From Athripsodes cinereus (taxonomy: Eukaryota; Arthropoda; Insecta; Trichoptera; Leptoceridae): a stretch of 64,000 nt of DNA. Below, in pieces: positions 1 to 11,293 of the stretch (its first letter is position 1; each line of letters opens with the position of its first letter). The notes beneath the pieces are model-generated. The model was not told where the DNA came from, ran no database searches, and saw only the letters and a list, made by a program, of their open reading frames with translations. Made by a program: the position numbers and the translations under genes. The DNA lies in assembly GCA_947579605.1 (NCBI GenBank), contig OX388329.1, positions 23,268,299 through 23,332,298 on the forward strand, in the 5' to 3' direction.

Positions 1-123
1 ATAAAGTAATATACTACTGCAAAAAACATCTTCTCTTTTTCCAAAAGAATGGTGTCACCGGTGGAGCGACTAAATAATATTATAAGGACACTAAAGGCTT
101 TGTGTGATTCTACTATGTATATT

Positions 124-185
124 TTATATTTATATTTATTTATACATACGGCTTACGCCTTTAATACATAGTTATAAAAAACAAT
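124..185 (-). repeat. LINE 3' terminus, hairpin plus ATTT-rich tail
   Basis: Read on the minus strand this is AAAGGC-GTAA-GCCGT followed by an AAATA-rich tail. The short GGC/GCC hairpin before an A/T-rich tail recurs at six other places in the window. It looks like the extreme 3' end of a non-LTR retrotransposon, truncated to less than 100 bp. No coding part is left. The rest of 1-274 is AT-rich and holds nothing else recognisable. Confidence 0.4.
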
Positions 186-274
186 TGTACAACACCACCA
201 TCGTATCAAATTAAAATCAAAACAAAAATAAAATATACTGCATCACTTCAAATTATAAAAAAAAAAAATGAAAT

Positions 275-386
275 GAATTCGATCCCAGGTGCCGGCAAAC
301 TCCCCTTTCACGACACAAGCTTTTAGCTTACTGTGAAAGGTGTATAAGGTTGTATTTGGGTTTATAACAAAACCCAGATACATCTT
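275..386 (+). mobile_element. tRNA-derived SINE, family S, 5'-truncated copy
   Basis: Begins inside the Pol III box B (TTCGATCCCAGG) and continues with the same body as the copies at 16429-16590 and 17811-17965, including the stretch around ACGACACAAGCTTTTAG and the terminal GGGTTTATAACAAAACCC hairpin. The tRNA-like head and box A are missing, so this is a 5'-truncated insertion. A T-rich run follows the 3' end. Confidence 0.7.
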
Positions 387-1483
387 TTTTTTAAAAAAAA
401 AAAAATTGTATATATTGTATAAATAAAATGTTAATGTAAGTCTGTATAAAGATATATGATTTTATATGAAAGATTATCTATTCATTTGCATTCATGGTGG
501 GATAGAAACATACTTCTTTAACCTAGTATTTCATTACTTTTTGGGTTGGCTGTAAGAAACTGCAGTCAATTCCTAGGTGATTCAGTATCATATTTTATGA
601 TATGATATTATCATGATCTTATTGTAATAGAAATTATGAGTCCCAACAGTTGCAAACAAGAAGAAATTGAGCAATGGAAAGATAGATGTTGAATATTCGC
701 TTGAGAGACAGAATAAGAAACAAAACAATGTGAAAAAAAGACAAATATTGTAGACAATTAAGAAATCGCACCTCAAAATTGAGGATCCTAGAGTGAAGAC
801 CGTGGGAGGACAGGAGAAGCATAGGGAGATCATTGTCCATGTGATGGGAAACAAGTGGGTTTGCGTTGCTCAAGAGTGGAGTGATTTTGAAATGGTCCAG
901 TAGCGAAGACTTGAAAACTAGCATTAAGTAAGTAAATAGGTAAGTACACCGTTATAACATAGGAAAAAAGAAACACTTGTTTTTTTTATTTTATTTAGGA
1001 ATGGAGTTCTACTATCTTAACATGGACACTGTTAGATGGACACAAGAAATAATTTATGCCAAGAAATAATACATATGGACACAAGAAATAATTTATCCCA
1101 AGCATAAATTGGAGACAACGCTAATATTGCTTTGTGAGTAAGATGTAACGTAGGCTGGCATAAAAATTGAAACAGTATTTATTTCGTGTTTGTGAGGACC
1201 GCTTTGTGTATTTAAGTTTGTAATTTTTTTTCTCTTTACAATGCTATACAGAATTTAATAATGGGTATATTTATTATTATTGAGACACGAGTAATGCACG
1301 GCGCTTTCAATTTCCTTCCATCACGTGTATTATTTCCTCTTTTCCCCCCATCAACTTTTGACGAAGACGTAAAGGCTTACAAAATAACGTTTCTTTTGTG
1401 TCAAGTCATCTATAAAAATAATAATATATTGTTACTAGTTTTAAAACCAGCTTTGTTCAATGAATTATAATTTATTTAATGAA
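387..1483. other. no gene; AT-rich, small direct repeat
   Basis: No supported gene. The open frames at 588-924 on the minus strand are AT-biased, overlap each other and show no motif. A 22-nt direct repeat (ATGGACACAAGAAATAATTT and two more bases) occurs at 1036-1057 and 1075-1096, a likely local slippage duplication. Confidence 0.6.
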
Positions 1484-1728
1484 TGTTCAGTCTGGGTTAC
1501 GTGCTCCGAGTGCCAGAAGACAGACTACCACTTAGATCTTTGGAGGCTGTAGAAGAGGGCAGTAGACCGGTGGACCACCCTAGAAGAAGCTAGCAAGGGC
1601 AGGTGTCAAACATGCGTGTTGAAATACTTGGTTTGGAGTGGCCAGAGGTCCTGGACAAGGATCTCTGGGTAGGTAACTAGGCGCAATGGGCCCACGACCC
1701 AACTAGGACAAGGGGAAGAAGATGTATG
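1484..1728 (+). pseudogene. RTE-like LINE, degenerate C-terminal end
   Basis: In the plus strand the frame reads LGYVLRVPEDRLPLRSLEAV, then a short spacer and VEILGLEWPEVLDKDLW. This follows the pattern of RTE-type LINE C-termini: a GHVLRM-like start, a proline-arginine stretch, then a 'gly-x-x-W-x-x-(A)-x-D' tail. Stops and frame changes interrupt it (for example TAG inside the arginine-rich part). Base composition is clearly richer in G and C than the surroundings. The element is 5'-truncated. Family assignment rests on pattern only. Confidence 0.45.
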
Positions 1729-2244
1729 TATTTAGGTGTGTATGAATGTTCAGTTAATGGATATTTCTTTTACAATTGATTTACTGGATAATTTAACATT
1801 TGAATCTACAATGCATTATCCCACACAGCTTGCATACATCATTTCACAATTTGATACACATAACACTAAACCCACAAGGTTGTCATTTATAATAAAAGTT
1901 GATTAAAAATAAAACACAGTAAAACAAAACATCAAATTAATATGCATACAGCGCAGGTGCGCATGCACGCCGGATAAGCAAAGTAATAAGGACTATGCAA
2001 TCAGCACCCGCAGCAGCCTTACTAGGCGAGTACTTGTGTCGGGGCAAGCTGCTGCAAACATCATAAAGGTACAGTAATAAACAGCACAGTATTGAACTAC
2101 ACTACTTTACTAATTTATCAATTTCCTAATTTAATGAGAGTGCTATTTCTTTACTGGTAGGTCACCATTGTGCTATCACATATTGTGAGACGAACATTCA
2201 TTGGATATCAGCAGGTATACGTGAATATGAAATAATAATAATTT
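1729..2244. other. no gene
   Basis: AT-rich except 1950-2060, which is more GC-rich and contains GCGCAGGTGCGCATGC-like alternations but no ORF. Nothing assigned. Confidence 0.5.
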
Positions 2245-2442
2245 CGTGGAGCACCCGGAAAATAATTTGGTCTCTTTCCCGTATGATTTCGAGTGTTCTG
2301 TAAAAGTTAAGTGTTCGAAAAACTACATCTTAAATTCAGCTATGTGGTTTGTTAGCACGGAGAGAACAGCTTTGCATGTTTATTACATGCAGCCAGTCTA
2401 CTGGCTCACCCACTCGTAGGATATGCCATGGTGGTATAGTAG
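2245..2442 (+). mobile_element. SINE-like repeat T, degenerate copy a
   Basis: Starts CGTGGAGCACCCGG and ends near GATATGCCATGGTGGTATAGTAG, matching the better copies at 60217-60466 and 60929-61183 along its length with many substitutions and small deletions. The common 5' boundary shared by all four copies in the window argues for a short full-length unit of about 250 bp rather than random LINE truncations. No box A is obvious. The TAG-rich tail has shrunk to a single repeat. Confidence 0.65.
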
Positions 2443-3163
2443 CACCATTAAAAACACTCAATGCCAGACTTCCACTTGATTCTTACAAAATATATTTCAA
2501 AGGCATTTATAATGTCAAATTCTAATCTCGCATAGAACAACAATATATTCTTTGAAAATGCATTGAAATGGTTTTGTTTGGATGAGATCGAATTGGTTTT
2601 ACATCCTCTCTTCCTATCTCTCACTCAATGTAAATACATAATATGTTCATAGAATATAGAATGAAGATTTTCTTACTTACATTATTTCGAAACAAACTCA
2701 ATAGTTTAAGATTCGTATTGCATAAGTTTCTGATAAACTTTTTTATGACTTTAACCAATGATGGTGTTCTTCGTTTCCCTAATACTTCAATTAAAGTGGC
2801 CATAGAGAACATAAACTCAAACGTGTACTTGAACGGAAAAATATATTCTCAAGTACTTACCTTGATTATTAAAGGCGATACGGTGAAAAAAAATTTGCTA
2901 CATGTTTATTAGCGCGTACGTAGCTATGTATTTACTTACTACAAAACATTTTTATACTTACGGAAATTGTAAATAATTTTCAAAAAATATATGATATTTT
3001 TGATATTTGGAAGGCACTTTTACACAACATTGCATGAAAAAGATAATTTTATAGTCAGTCAAATTTAGTTATTTTTGCGTTAGATCGGAAAGAAATGAGA
3101 AAATAAAATAATTATACATAATTTAATTTAATGTTTCAGTGTTGACATTGTGAAACAACATTT
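2443..3163. other. no gene
   Basis: AT-rich. The overlapping open frames at 2621-2912 on both strands share no known motif and look like chance. No repeat recognised. Confidence 0.5.
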
Positions 3164-3233
3164 TAATAATATAAAATATAAAAAACACTGTTTTATGTTT
3201 CACATTAATGTATACCAAAGTATACTACATTTA

Positions 3234-3273
3234 TGCCTAGCGCTTTCACCAATATATTGGCATCATCAGGGCG
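3234..3273 (-). ncRNA. hammerhead-ribozyme-like motif, left arm of P1
   Basis: Minus-strand copy of the motif at 3470-3509: CGCC, core CTGATGA, a 5-bp stem II with TATA loop, GAAA, palindromic stem III AGCGCT, then A at the predicted cleavage position. The 3' strand of stem I reads GGCA instead of GGCG, so one pair of stem I is lost. Same family call as the right arm. Confidence 0.5.
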
Positions 3274-3462
3274 GTGTATAAACTAAATTTACAAGAGAAA
3301 ACAACGTCTATATAAACATAAGATATTAAGGGATGTTAGGTGGGGGTGTTTTTGAACAAAGCTTTCCTTTGACTTCGCCATTGCTTTGTTCAAAAACCCC
3401 CACCTAACATCCCTTAATATCTTATGTATATATAGACGTTGTTTTCTCTTGTAAATTTAGTT

Positions 3463-3522
3463 TATACTCCGCCCTGATGATGCCAATATATTGGTGAAAG
3501 CGCTAGGCGTAATTGTAGTATA
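3463..3522 (+). ncRNA. hammerhead-ribozyme-like motif, minimal type, right arm of P1
   Basis: Visible parts in order: outer stem I TATAC (3463-3467) pairing with GTATA (3518-3522); inner stem I CGCC (3470-3473) pairing with GGCG (3506-3509); conserved core CTGATGA (3474-3480); stem II GCCAA/TTGGT closed by TATA; conserved GAAA (3496-3499); a 3-bp stem III formed by the palindrome AGCGCT; predicted cleavage after A3505. All core positions expected for a hammerhead (CUGANGA and GAAA, NUH at the site) are present. Very short stem III is known from hammerheads in Penelope-like elements and some animal satellites and SINEs. Activity is inferred, not shown. Confidence 0.6.
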
Positions 3523-3636
3523 CTTTGGTATACATTAATGTGAAACATGAAACAGTGTTTTTTATATTTTATATTATTATAATATATAATTATCCTCAAT
3601 TTATTTAACAAGAATAAGAATTATTGTTTCTGCTTC

Positions 3637-3765
3637 TTTGAGTTCCATGATAGGTCCCCCTTACGTCAGCTATCAATTTGGAACAGGCTTCCTTACCCTG
3701 CACTGATTGAAACATCTCTTGTTCTCTCTAGATTTTTTTATGAAAAAAAATCGCTGGTTGGATAA
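3637..3765 (+). pseudogene. possible LINE C-terminal remnant
   Basis: One plus-strand frame reads FEFHDRSPLRQLSIWNRLPY and on to a TAA after about 42 codons. The 'xxWNRLP' arrangement followed by a short basic tail is the usual ending of Jockey/CR1-type ORF2 proteins. Nothing upstream supports a longer ORF, and the following 3' tail is not recognisable. Chance resemblance is possible. Confidence 0.3.
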
Positions 3766-6700
3766 AAAAACTTCATATAGAGTGTTCTGCTGCAACTGAT
3801 TTACAAGGGCAAGATCTACTAGGGTCGAAGAGCCGAGACGGATATCTTGGCTTCATAATACACACAATTGGATAAAAATAAGGAGCGACGAAGAGCAGTC
3901 ACGGGCTGATCAAGAAAGACACACGTTCTTAGAAGTGACAGGCAACAAGGGGGGGGGGGAGAGACACGACATAATTTATAATGTGTGATAAAGTTCAAAA
4001 TGATATCATGCTGAAATATAATTCAAGTGTCCACTTCCACAACTTAACAAGTCGGAATGTTTTGTATTCCAGAAATCACCATTTTAGTATTTTAGTATAT
4101 TTATATTATGCTTTAAAAACACAACAAAAAGTGAAACATACCATATAATAATCGCACTGTTAGAGGCATTGTGTTGTCTTTATTCCGTTCAATAGTTAAA
4201 CAATTCGAAATACTTATTTGTGGAATTGAACAAGGTATATACATTAATTAACTTAATATTTAGTATATAAAGGGAACCGGTATTTTTTATAGTTATTTGT
4301 TTGTGGAATTGAAAGAGTGGAGTAAATTTTATAAATTTCAAGTTAAATCAAATTTTTCGAAAATTTCGACTTGTTGATGTGTGGAACTATGTAGACAGTC
4401 GATATTTGAGAATTGTTTCGAGTTGATTCGGAGGATTATAATTTCAAATCAATGCTTCAAAACATAATGCTTAATTTATATTTACTGATTATATTATGTA
4501 TATCTTTTCATTCATAAATGGTAGATAGGTATTTTAGTATCTGCATGTCGTTTTCAAGATAGGCACAAATTTTAATGGCCATAAATTCATGAAAGATATC
4601 TGAAATTGGATTAAAAATTGCCGATAAGCATTTTTGTTCTGTGATCAATTTGAAATTTTAATGATAAAGAGAATAATAATATTTCGCTTTGTTGGCGGAA
4701 AAAAAATAATAATAACAAAAAAACCCGTGAGATTTAATTATTAACGTTGTTTTCAAAAAAGTATTCTTATCTTTTTTCCATTCCACTTCTGTGGTTTACA
4801 TTTACGATTTTTTTGTACTAGATAAAATATTATGTTAAAATGGTATGTGCCTACTTATTTTTTGGGATAAAAATTCCAAACTTTGTTGTCGTGCAACAAG
4901 CAAGTACGGTAAATACAAGTTTTGAGTAAAAATAGATGTTACATATTTTTTTGAAATTATGTAAAACTTAAATACTCTATCCATACCATCATGAAATGTC
5001 CCACAAGTGGGGTAACCGATATATCAACTGCAAATTATCAATACGTATTTTTTTTGTTTGTGCTAATAAAATTAATAAATTCGTAATGGATTCCATAACT
5101 TATTGTTAAATTGATAATATTAAATGTCTTTTTCGTGAGTTTTTTTACAAAAACTTGCCTTTTTGCCAACTTGCCTTTAACTCAAAAACTGATAGAAAAG
5201 AGTGAGCATCCTATTTTTTCCAAGAATTTCACGAAACATTACGGACTTTTCAATACTTTGACTAGTATTTTAGAAAAGGAGACTTGAAAAAAACACAGAA
5301 AAAAAACTATTCATAATCTTGTGAAAGTTATTCCATATCTTATTCATTAACAGACATTGAGAACCATCCGAAAATAATTCTAATGAAGTGATATTCTATG
5401 TGTAATTAAGATAGGTTTGCAATTTTGCTTGATTTAATTTTGTCTTCAAATGGCGGCGGTGCTCGATTTTAAATAAAGAATATGTTCTAAAAATACCACG
5501 TTCTAATTCTAAAAATACCTTGTGATGATAAAAATAAGTAGATAGTAATTCTATGGTACTTGAAAATGCTATGTAGAAATACGTAGTTGGTAATAAAAGC
5601 CATTGCAAGGAAAAATATTGCTTACCTTGCCTTGGCGGGACGTACATATTATACAATGTGTAGGTTAGATGGTACTTGCGTATGTACTATGTATAGGTAT
5701 ATGCGATGTTCTCGCCAACACTCTTCATCTCTTATCTGAACCGCTCTTGCCTAGACACAGTCACTACCATTCTATATACTGCATTATGGGGAGGAATAGC
5801 GTTAGGGGATTTTGCTAGAGATTCAACAAATGTCTCAGTACCTAGTGCTAGGTATATTACTATAGTACATTATACATATTATAGGTACTTATAGTGGAAA
5901 CGTTGCAACCAGTAGGTGACTTTTACTATTCCCGGCAATGTTGATAAATTATGTAGACTGCACTTCTTATATTATCTTCTTTGAGACACATATCTAGGAG
6001 ATTTAATACTATCTTTCTGTTTATCTATGAATACTTCTTTCAACTTCTTCAGTTGGATCTTCCACAGTTGAGATAGACGACAGCGAACTAACAGATTGAC
6101 TTCAATGTTATACAAATAAATAAATTGGACATGAAGAAACCTAATGGAGCAAAATGAAAATTAAACATAATAACAAAATGTAATTTGAATGGAATTTTGT
6201 CTAATAATTTGTAAAATTTTAGTATTTTAATTTCCATGTTTAAATCTTCCCACTTCAATAAACTGCAATAAAAATCGTATTCAAAACCACTTTCTAAAAC
6301 CATATCTTAAAGAATACAAACCTTAGCTATCAGTGGGCTTATTTCAGGATATGAAAAATAAAATAAAACTGAACCTACAATTATGGCATTTCACGTAAGT
6401 GAAGTAGCCATCTCATCAAAAATCAGCGGGAACCTGCAGGATATCCATGAGGCTAGCCCGAATCGGTGAACTGATTTAACAACACACCAAGCTACACGAA
6501 AAGTAAAGTAAGTAAGTAGCCAGTTGTAAAAAAGTGAGAAATACTACATAATACAGGTTCAAATCATTAGATACTTCATAAAAAAACGTTTGTTGTAATA
6601 AGACTTACGAAATATTATGCGATTACTCAAATATTTATTGAAGAAAGTAATTCCTTTAAGCAAATCAAATAATCCTTCACACGTAATATTACTTTGAACA

Positions 6701-7438
6701 TATAATATAATATCAGACTTCTATTGTACACAGCAATATATTTATTTACATCCTGTGTCAGTTATAAGTTATTCGTATGTCATGTTACAATAGTGAACAA
6801 TAAGTGAGTATGAAGGTAAGTACTAATAATACATACATTGGCAACTCTGAATAATACAAGTATAGTATAATATACGTTTGGGTCACTTTTCATATACACA
6901 CTGTTATTCAACTGAAGTGTCAGTGGTTTTCATAGTATTATTATTGTTACTGTTGTGTTATTATATATTATATTGTATGCGGTTAGTAAGGCGTTGAAGA
7001 AACTTCATTTCAAGTATCATTTTATTATTATTACTTAATATTATATATAATAATATCAAGATAAACTTCGGTTCTTTGTTAACTTATCATTGCTAAGTAT
7101 TAAACATTATATTGTAATTTACACAGTGTTTTTATTATTTATTTTTTACTGATGTAGATATCCATTATTATTATTATGATTGGATTACTTTTTGCAGCGT
7201 TTTCATTATTTATTATAATGACATTACTTTTTCTATTCTTTTTTTATTTTATTTTACTAAACAAACATGATAGGTAAATAGAAAATTTATTTTTTATATT
7301 TCTTTTGGATTCTTCACACCCGCCTCAGTGAAGATATAAGATATTACGGGTGACTGTTGAGCATTATTCTTCAAACATGGTGTAAATTTAACATACGAAA
7401 CTACCATAAAAAGCTTAGAAAAGACAACGTCATCTTAT
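3766..7438. other. 3.7 kb without a supported gene
   Basis: Strongly AT-rich sequence with short chance frames. A run of nine G occurs near 3951-3959. Frames at 5396-5656 (minus), 5706-5894 (plus) and 6088-6303 (minus) have AT-driven composition and no recognisable motif, so they are not called. No TIR element, SINE head or LINE end was identified. Confidence 0.5.
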
Positions 7439-7510
7439 TTGGCAATGGTCCGGATTGGACTTGAACCCGCAATGAAAAAAGACAGTGATTAACCCATACG
7501 GGAAAAAATA
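7439..7510 (-). repeat. degenerate tRNA-like box B remnant
   Basis: On the minus strand the sequence has GCGGGTTCAAGTCCAATCCG, containing a perfect box B (GGTTCAAGTCC), about 35 nt downstream of a TGGGTTAATCA stretch that weakly resembles box A. No cloverleaf can be closed, so this is a tRNA-derived SINE relic at best and not a tRNA gene. Confidence 0.35.
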
Positions 7511-7737
7511 AAATAAAATGATTTACATATGTAACACATGTGTGACAGGATTAACAAAATAAATTCTTAAAAGCAAGATTATAACCTAACAGATTTTAAC
7601 ATACACATTTAAGCAGTTGGTACAGTTATAAGAGATTAAGTGTAAAAATATTGTGAAAATAATCACTGTTTCTACTTGACCAAATAAATATTTTGTATTT
7701 TTATTAGAGACTATTTCGGAGCCGTTCAATGAAGTAT

Positions 7738-7890
7738 CTATCTCAAAGGCGCAGGAAACTGTTGGACGAGCAGTGTATTCATTTTGTTTTTGAACGTTGT
7801 TATTGAATGATTTCTTCGAAGATCCTCGGGCAGTCGATTCCAGTTTACGGGTCCCGCGACTCAAAAAACCCTTTCTTAGAAGCAGGACTT
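7738..7890 (-). pseudogene. Jockey/CR1-like LINE ORF2, last 43 codons (family V)
   Basis: The minus strand reads VAGPVNWNRLPEDLRRNHSI, then TTFKNKMNTLLVQQF and a TAG. It is the same C-terminus as at 27792-27950. A TGA replaces the TGG of the sister copy just upstream of VAGP. 'WNRLPEDL...F+..+' endings are characteristic of non-LTR ORF2 proteins of the Jockey/CR1 group. Five-prime truncated, non-functional. Confidence 0.65.
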
Positions 7891-8901
7891 GCTGGCTGTG
7901 TTGATATCGGTGGATGTTTTTGATAATCGTAGAGCGTTTTCATTGCTTTTTGTTATCTTATTTAGAAATTAACATTTTGAAATAGTAAACAAAACGTGAA
8001 ATAAAATGTATTGCTTCCAATATCTGAACGAAAAGATATAACTTTCAAATTAAACTATGGAGATATTTCAAATGAATCATATTATCATGATATCCTATTT
8101 CTTTACACAGTGTCGGTATAAAGTTACCTTGTAAATGCATAAACCAATATTCACCATGGGCACTACAGTAGAATAATCTTCTAACACAATACAATTTCTG
8201 AACCAAAAGTAAGGAAGTGTTTTGTTTACCTTCTCGAAATTGTTCAATTCAAAATAAAAATAATTTAATGAACAAGATAGAAATAACATAACGATCATGA
8301 ATATCTACTTGTTAATTCAAGCTGTTGTAAATTTAAATTATTTAGAAGAAACTAGTATTAACATAATACCTGGTATTAATTTTATCAATATTATTCCAGT
8401 CAGTTTCAATATTTTTACTACGCTATGATGTAGGTAAATATAATATCTCATTCTTATACACTCTAATTCGTCTAACAACGTAATTTAAAAGATAAATGAT
8501 GAAATATTATTTTATAATTCTTTAAATGTCTTTAGGTGTACTGTATTTATCGATAACTCTTTTATTATAATGCAGAGAAAGACACAGAGTTTTTATTGGA
8601 ATACAAATCATACAAATTTTCTATTTGAATTGAACTGAATTTCTAAATTAATTTTCTTTGATGTAAAACTACTGTCCCATAACCCCCCCCCTCTTAAAGA
8701 ATAGGTATGTCAATTTATTCTGTTAGTTTTTGTAGCTTTATTCATTCAATTCGTTTATTCGTAACACCAACTTTAAATAAATTACCAATGACTTGTTTGC
8801 GATAGGTTAATATTATAGATTCGTACTAATAACTCGTTCATACTATCTCTGGTCCTAATCTGATAGTACGTACCAATGATTCGTTGTGAGTATTTTTCTC
8901 A
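7891..8901. other. no gene
   Basis: AT-rich. A minus-strand 67-codon frame at 8095-8298 has no motif. An 8-C run at 8683-8690 is the only odd feature. Confidence 0.45.
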
Positions 8902-9033
8902 GTGTGGAACAAGCTGGCTCTGAAGTTTGCGAGAGGAGGTACCTGGAAAGAGCTTTAAAAGAGGGCTGAAGACCCACCTTTTGGCTGGGAGTTTCGGGTG
9001 ATAGACGCAGTATACAGCGCCCTTGAGGTCATG
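8902..9033 (+). pseudogene. LINE ORF2 C-terminus plus short 3' UTR, frameshifted
   Basis: Plus strand: VWNKLALKFARGGTWKEL, then a one-base frame change and FKRGLKTHLLAGSFG followed by TGA (8999-9001). Typical LINE C-terminal 'WN+L...FK+.LK.HL'. The 3' UTR runs into a TTTA-rich tail that meets the oppositely oriented LINE tail at 9034, giving a tail-to-tail arrangement. Confidence 0.55.
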
Positions 9034-9186
9034 TTATTTATTTATTATTTATTTTATTCTTCACTGTACATTGGTGACAACATTACATAATAAAATAGTG
9101 TCATAAAAATAACAGTTATACAATTCAATGTACAGAGGGCGAGTTTATCGCTAAAATGCGATGTCTTAACCAACTAACCCGGTAAC
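9034..9186 (-). mobile_element. LINE family J, 3' UTR end (structured)
   Basis: Minus-strand copy of the 3' end also seen at 18801-18958, 32208-32360, 33885-34025 and 56536-56671. It contains CCGGGTTAGTTGG, the ATCGC-ATTTTA-GCGAT hairpin, TGTACATTG, the partner near CAATGTACAG, and an AATAAAATAAATA tail. Heavily 5'-truncated, no coding sequence left. Confidence 0.75.
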
Positions 9187-10267
9187 TAAAATTAAATAAA
9201 AAAAATAAGTAAACGGCGTAAAAAGACTGTTATGAGAAAACGGCGCTTTACAAATTGTGAAGCGATTTATTATGGAATTTTCAACCAGTTACCATTAACT
9301 AGTGGACCAAACGCATGTAACAAACACATAAGTCATTATCTTTCTGCCAAATAGAAGAAATTCAGGATGGATGGCTTACCTCATTGATGAACTGAAGATA
9401 TTAAATGTCCCTTAACCCTTAAAAAAACACGTTATCATCTAGTTTACTTCACATACATAGATTATGATTTTTCATTCAGCAATGACGATTTAAATGCTAA
9501 AGTCCATCAGCGTGATTGTATGGGTAGATGGTTAGACAATTTATTCGCTTTCAATCGTAGAAAATGTTACAAAGAGCAATATTATGTAAAATAAAATGCG
9601 TCCATTTTCTGGTATTTGAGAAGAATTTATACGCGGCAACTCAAAGCTAATATTATTTATTGCAATGCGATATCAAAAGCTACATAATACGTAACGTAGA
9701 TATTCAAAATAAACTGAACAGAATCATATAAATCAAAGCTACTCAATGATGTGTGTGGTTTATATCTCTATAGATATTTATTTATGTTTCTTCAGTTATA
9801 TTTTATGAGAGCAACACGTAAAATAAAACTCAATATATTGTTTTTTTGTTTCAACCTTTATTTAACCATTTTATTTTTGTAATTATGCGATGTCATTTAT
9901 GAATTATAAAATGATTTAAAGAAGAAAATGTGAAGCTTTGTTAAATAAAAAAAGTTATTTCTTTGACTTTCGTGAATAGCAAATACATATTATTGTGTAT
10001 TATCCTCCTTTGCACGACACTTGTCTCTATAAGGAGGATGTTTAGATTTAAGTTTTTTTTTTTAAATAGTCTATGTATTGTTTGTTGTGTTCAATAAAAT
10101 TATCAATTAATAAATTTGTCTATACATTGTAAATTGGAAAAAAAGTTTTATTAATTAGAAATTTCTCACTCGATGAATTTTTTCTGAATATAATTTCACC
10201 CTTCTTTCGATTGGCATTAGAATTTTTTATAAGATGCAATATGCCTTATTTAACTATTGTATGTAAC
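9187..10267. other. no gene
   Basis: AT-rich sequence, no open frame above 60 codons and no recognised repeat. Confidence 0.5.
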
Positions 10268-10321
10268 ACAGTCTGTTGTGTTGAAAACTGGATTTCACTT
10301 GCTCAGAAGTGTGGATGTCAA
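10268..10321 (-). repeat. repeat family F tail next to palindrome P2
   Basis: Contains AACTGGATTTCACTTGCTCA and AGAAGTGTGGATGTCAA, homologous to 25829-25900 and to the minus-strand copy at 44270-44400. Here it directly abuts the left arm of the palindrome, so the tRNA-like head inside the arm and this tail read together as one minus-strand SINE-like unit. Confidence 0.5.
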
Positions 10322-10855
10322 TCAAATTAAGTTTTGAACTACTATAGATGACTCGCACACATTGAATTGCTCAGAAAAATGGACATTAATATTTTTGCCC
10401 AGTCTGAGGATCGAACCCACGACCCCTCGCTTGCAAGGCGAGTGTGTTAACCACTAGTCCAACCTAATGAATTAGGTTACATACTAGTTAGGTATATTAT
10501 ATATACCGTGTGTACGTGGTGATACATCAATGTGAACTTCCTTATGATACTTCATGATACAGAGTCTCGATGCTTACGAGACTCTGCGAGATGCTTACGA
10601 GATGCATCGAGACTCTGTATCATGAAGTATCATAAGGAAGTTCACATTGATGTATCACCACGTACACACGGTATATATAATATACCTAACTAGTATGTAA
10701 CCTAATTCATTAGGTTGGACTAGTGGTTAACACACTCGCCTTGCAAGCGAGGGGTCGTGGGTTCGATCCTCAGACTGGGCAAAAATATTAATGTCCATTT
10801 TTCTGAGCAATTCAATGTGTGCGAGTCATCTATAGTAGTTCAAAACTTAATTTGA
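10322..10855. repeat. large palindrome P2, 252-bp arms, enclosing a tRNA-like SINE
   Basis: Left arm 10322-10573 and right arm 10604-10855 are reverse complements without any indel; I found no mismatch on reading through them. The 30-nt spacer repeats pieces of the arms (GAGACTCTG and GATGCTTACGAGA), as expected after template switching. Each arm contains a tRNA-like module with box B GGTTCGATCCT; on the plus strand this lies around 10716-10780. Near-perfect arms mean either a very recent inverted duplication or a foldback artefact of library or assembly. Confidence 0.92.
10710..10855 (+). mobile_element. tRNA-headed SINE module inside P2 right arm
   Basis: Reads TTGGACTAGTGGTTAACACA, then a CTCGCCTTGCAAGCGAG stem-loop in anticodon-arm position with TGC in the loop, then GGGTTCGATCCTC (box B). 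Box A is the TAGTGGTTAACAC part. Downstream comes a non-tRNA body ending at the palindrome edge. The acceptor stem does not close, so it is a SINE head or dead tRNA-like sequence. A mirror copy lies at 10322-10467 on the minus strand. Confidence 0.6.
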
Positions 10856-10857
10856 AT

Positions 10858-11293
10858 GCCTTATTTAATTTTGGTGTAAAATATATATATTGAGAAAATT
10901 GACAAAATATATTTATTTATTTATTTATGTACACACAATTATAAATCAACAGGCACTACAATGAAATATTAGATAGTCAATGCTGCGCCCTATTACATGC
11001 ATAAATTAAGTATTACCAGTACATTTTTTTTGTATTTAAGTATTGAATATCAACTCATTTTTAGTTGTTAAAGTTTAATTTATCGCCTGACGGTTCTTGG
11101 TGGAAGTTTATATTAATTATTTTTAAAATCATTTTAGTTGTGTTTACAAGTATTTTTACCATTTCCGCAACAACTGTGCCGGGCGGCGCTTAACTTATGA
11201 GACGCGAGTTTATAATATTAAAGCTGCGAGACAACACTATTCATGTCCAACGTGTGAAAGTTACATAGATGCATGTAACTAATTCACATTCAA
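10858..11293. other. no gene; LINE tail-like TTTA repeat at 10911-10927
   Basis: A TATTTATTTATTTATT run followed by ACACACAATTATAAATCAAC resembles the minus-strand tail and 3' UTR of a truncated LINE. A segment at 11085-11110 (CTGACGGTTCTTGGTGGAAG) recurs near 61878-61897. No coding sequence. Confidence 0.4.

Larger units (their letters stand above)
3164..3579. repeat. foldback palindrome P1 carrying two hammerhead-like motifs
   Basis: Arms 3164-3362 and 3383-3579 are inverted copies separated by a 20-nt spacer. They differ by a 2-nt indel and a handful of substitutions, so this is an aged natural inverted repeat, not a fresh assembly artefact. Both arms contain the CTGATGA...GAAA hammerhead-like core described separately. 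Outer ends are AT-rich (TAATAATATAAAATATAAA) and no target duplication could be defined. Confidence 0.9.

Noticed and set aside
5396..5656. 86-codon minus-strand open frame
   Set aside because: Composition follows the AT-rich DNA, no motif, no neighbouring support.
10716..10790. Candidate tRNA-Ala gene with TGC anticodon-like loop
   Set aside because: Acceptor and T stems do not close and the unit is part of a SINE and palindrome.
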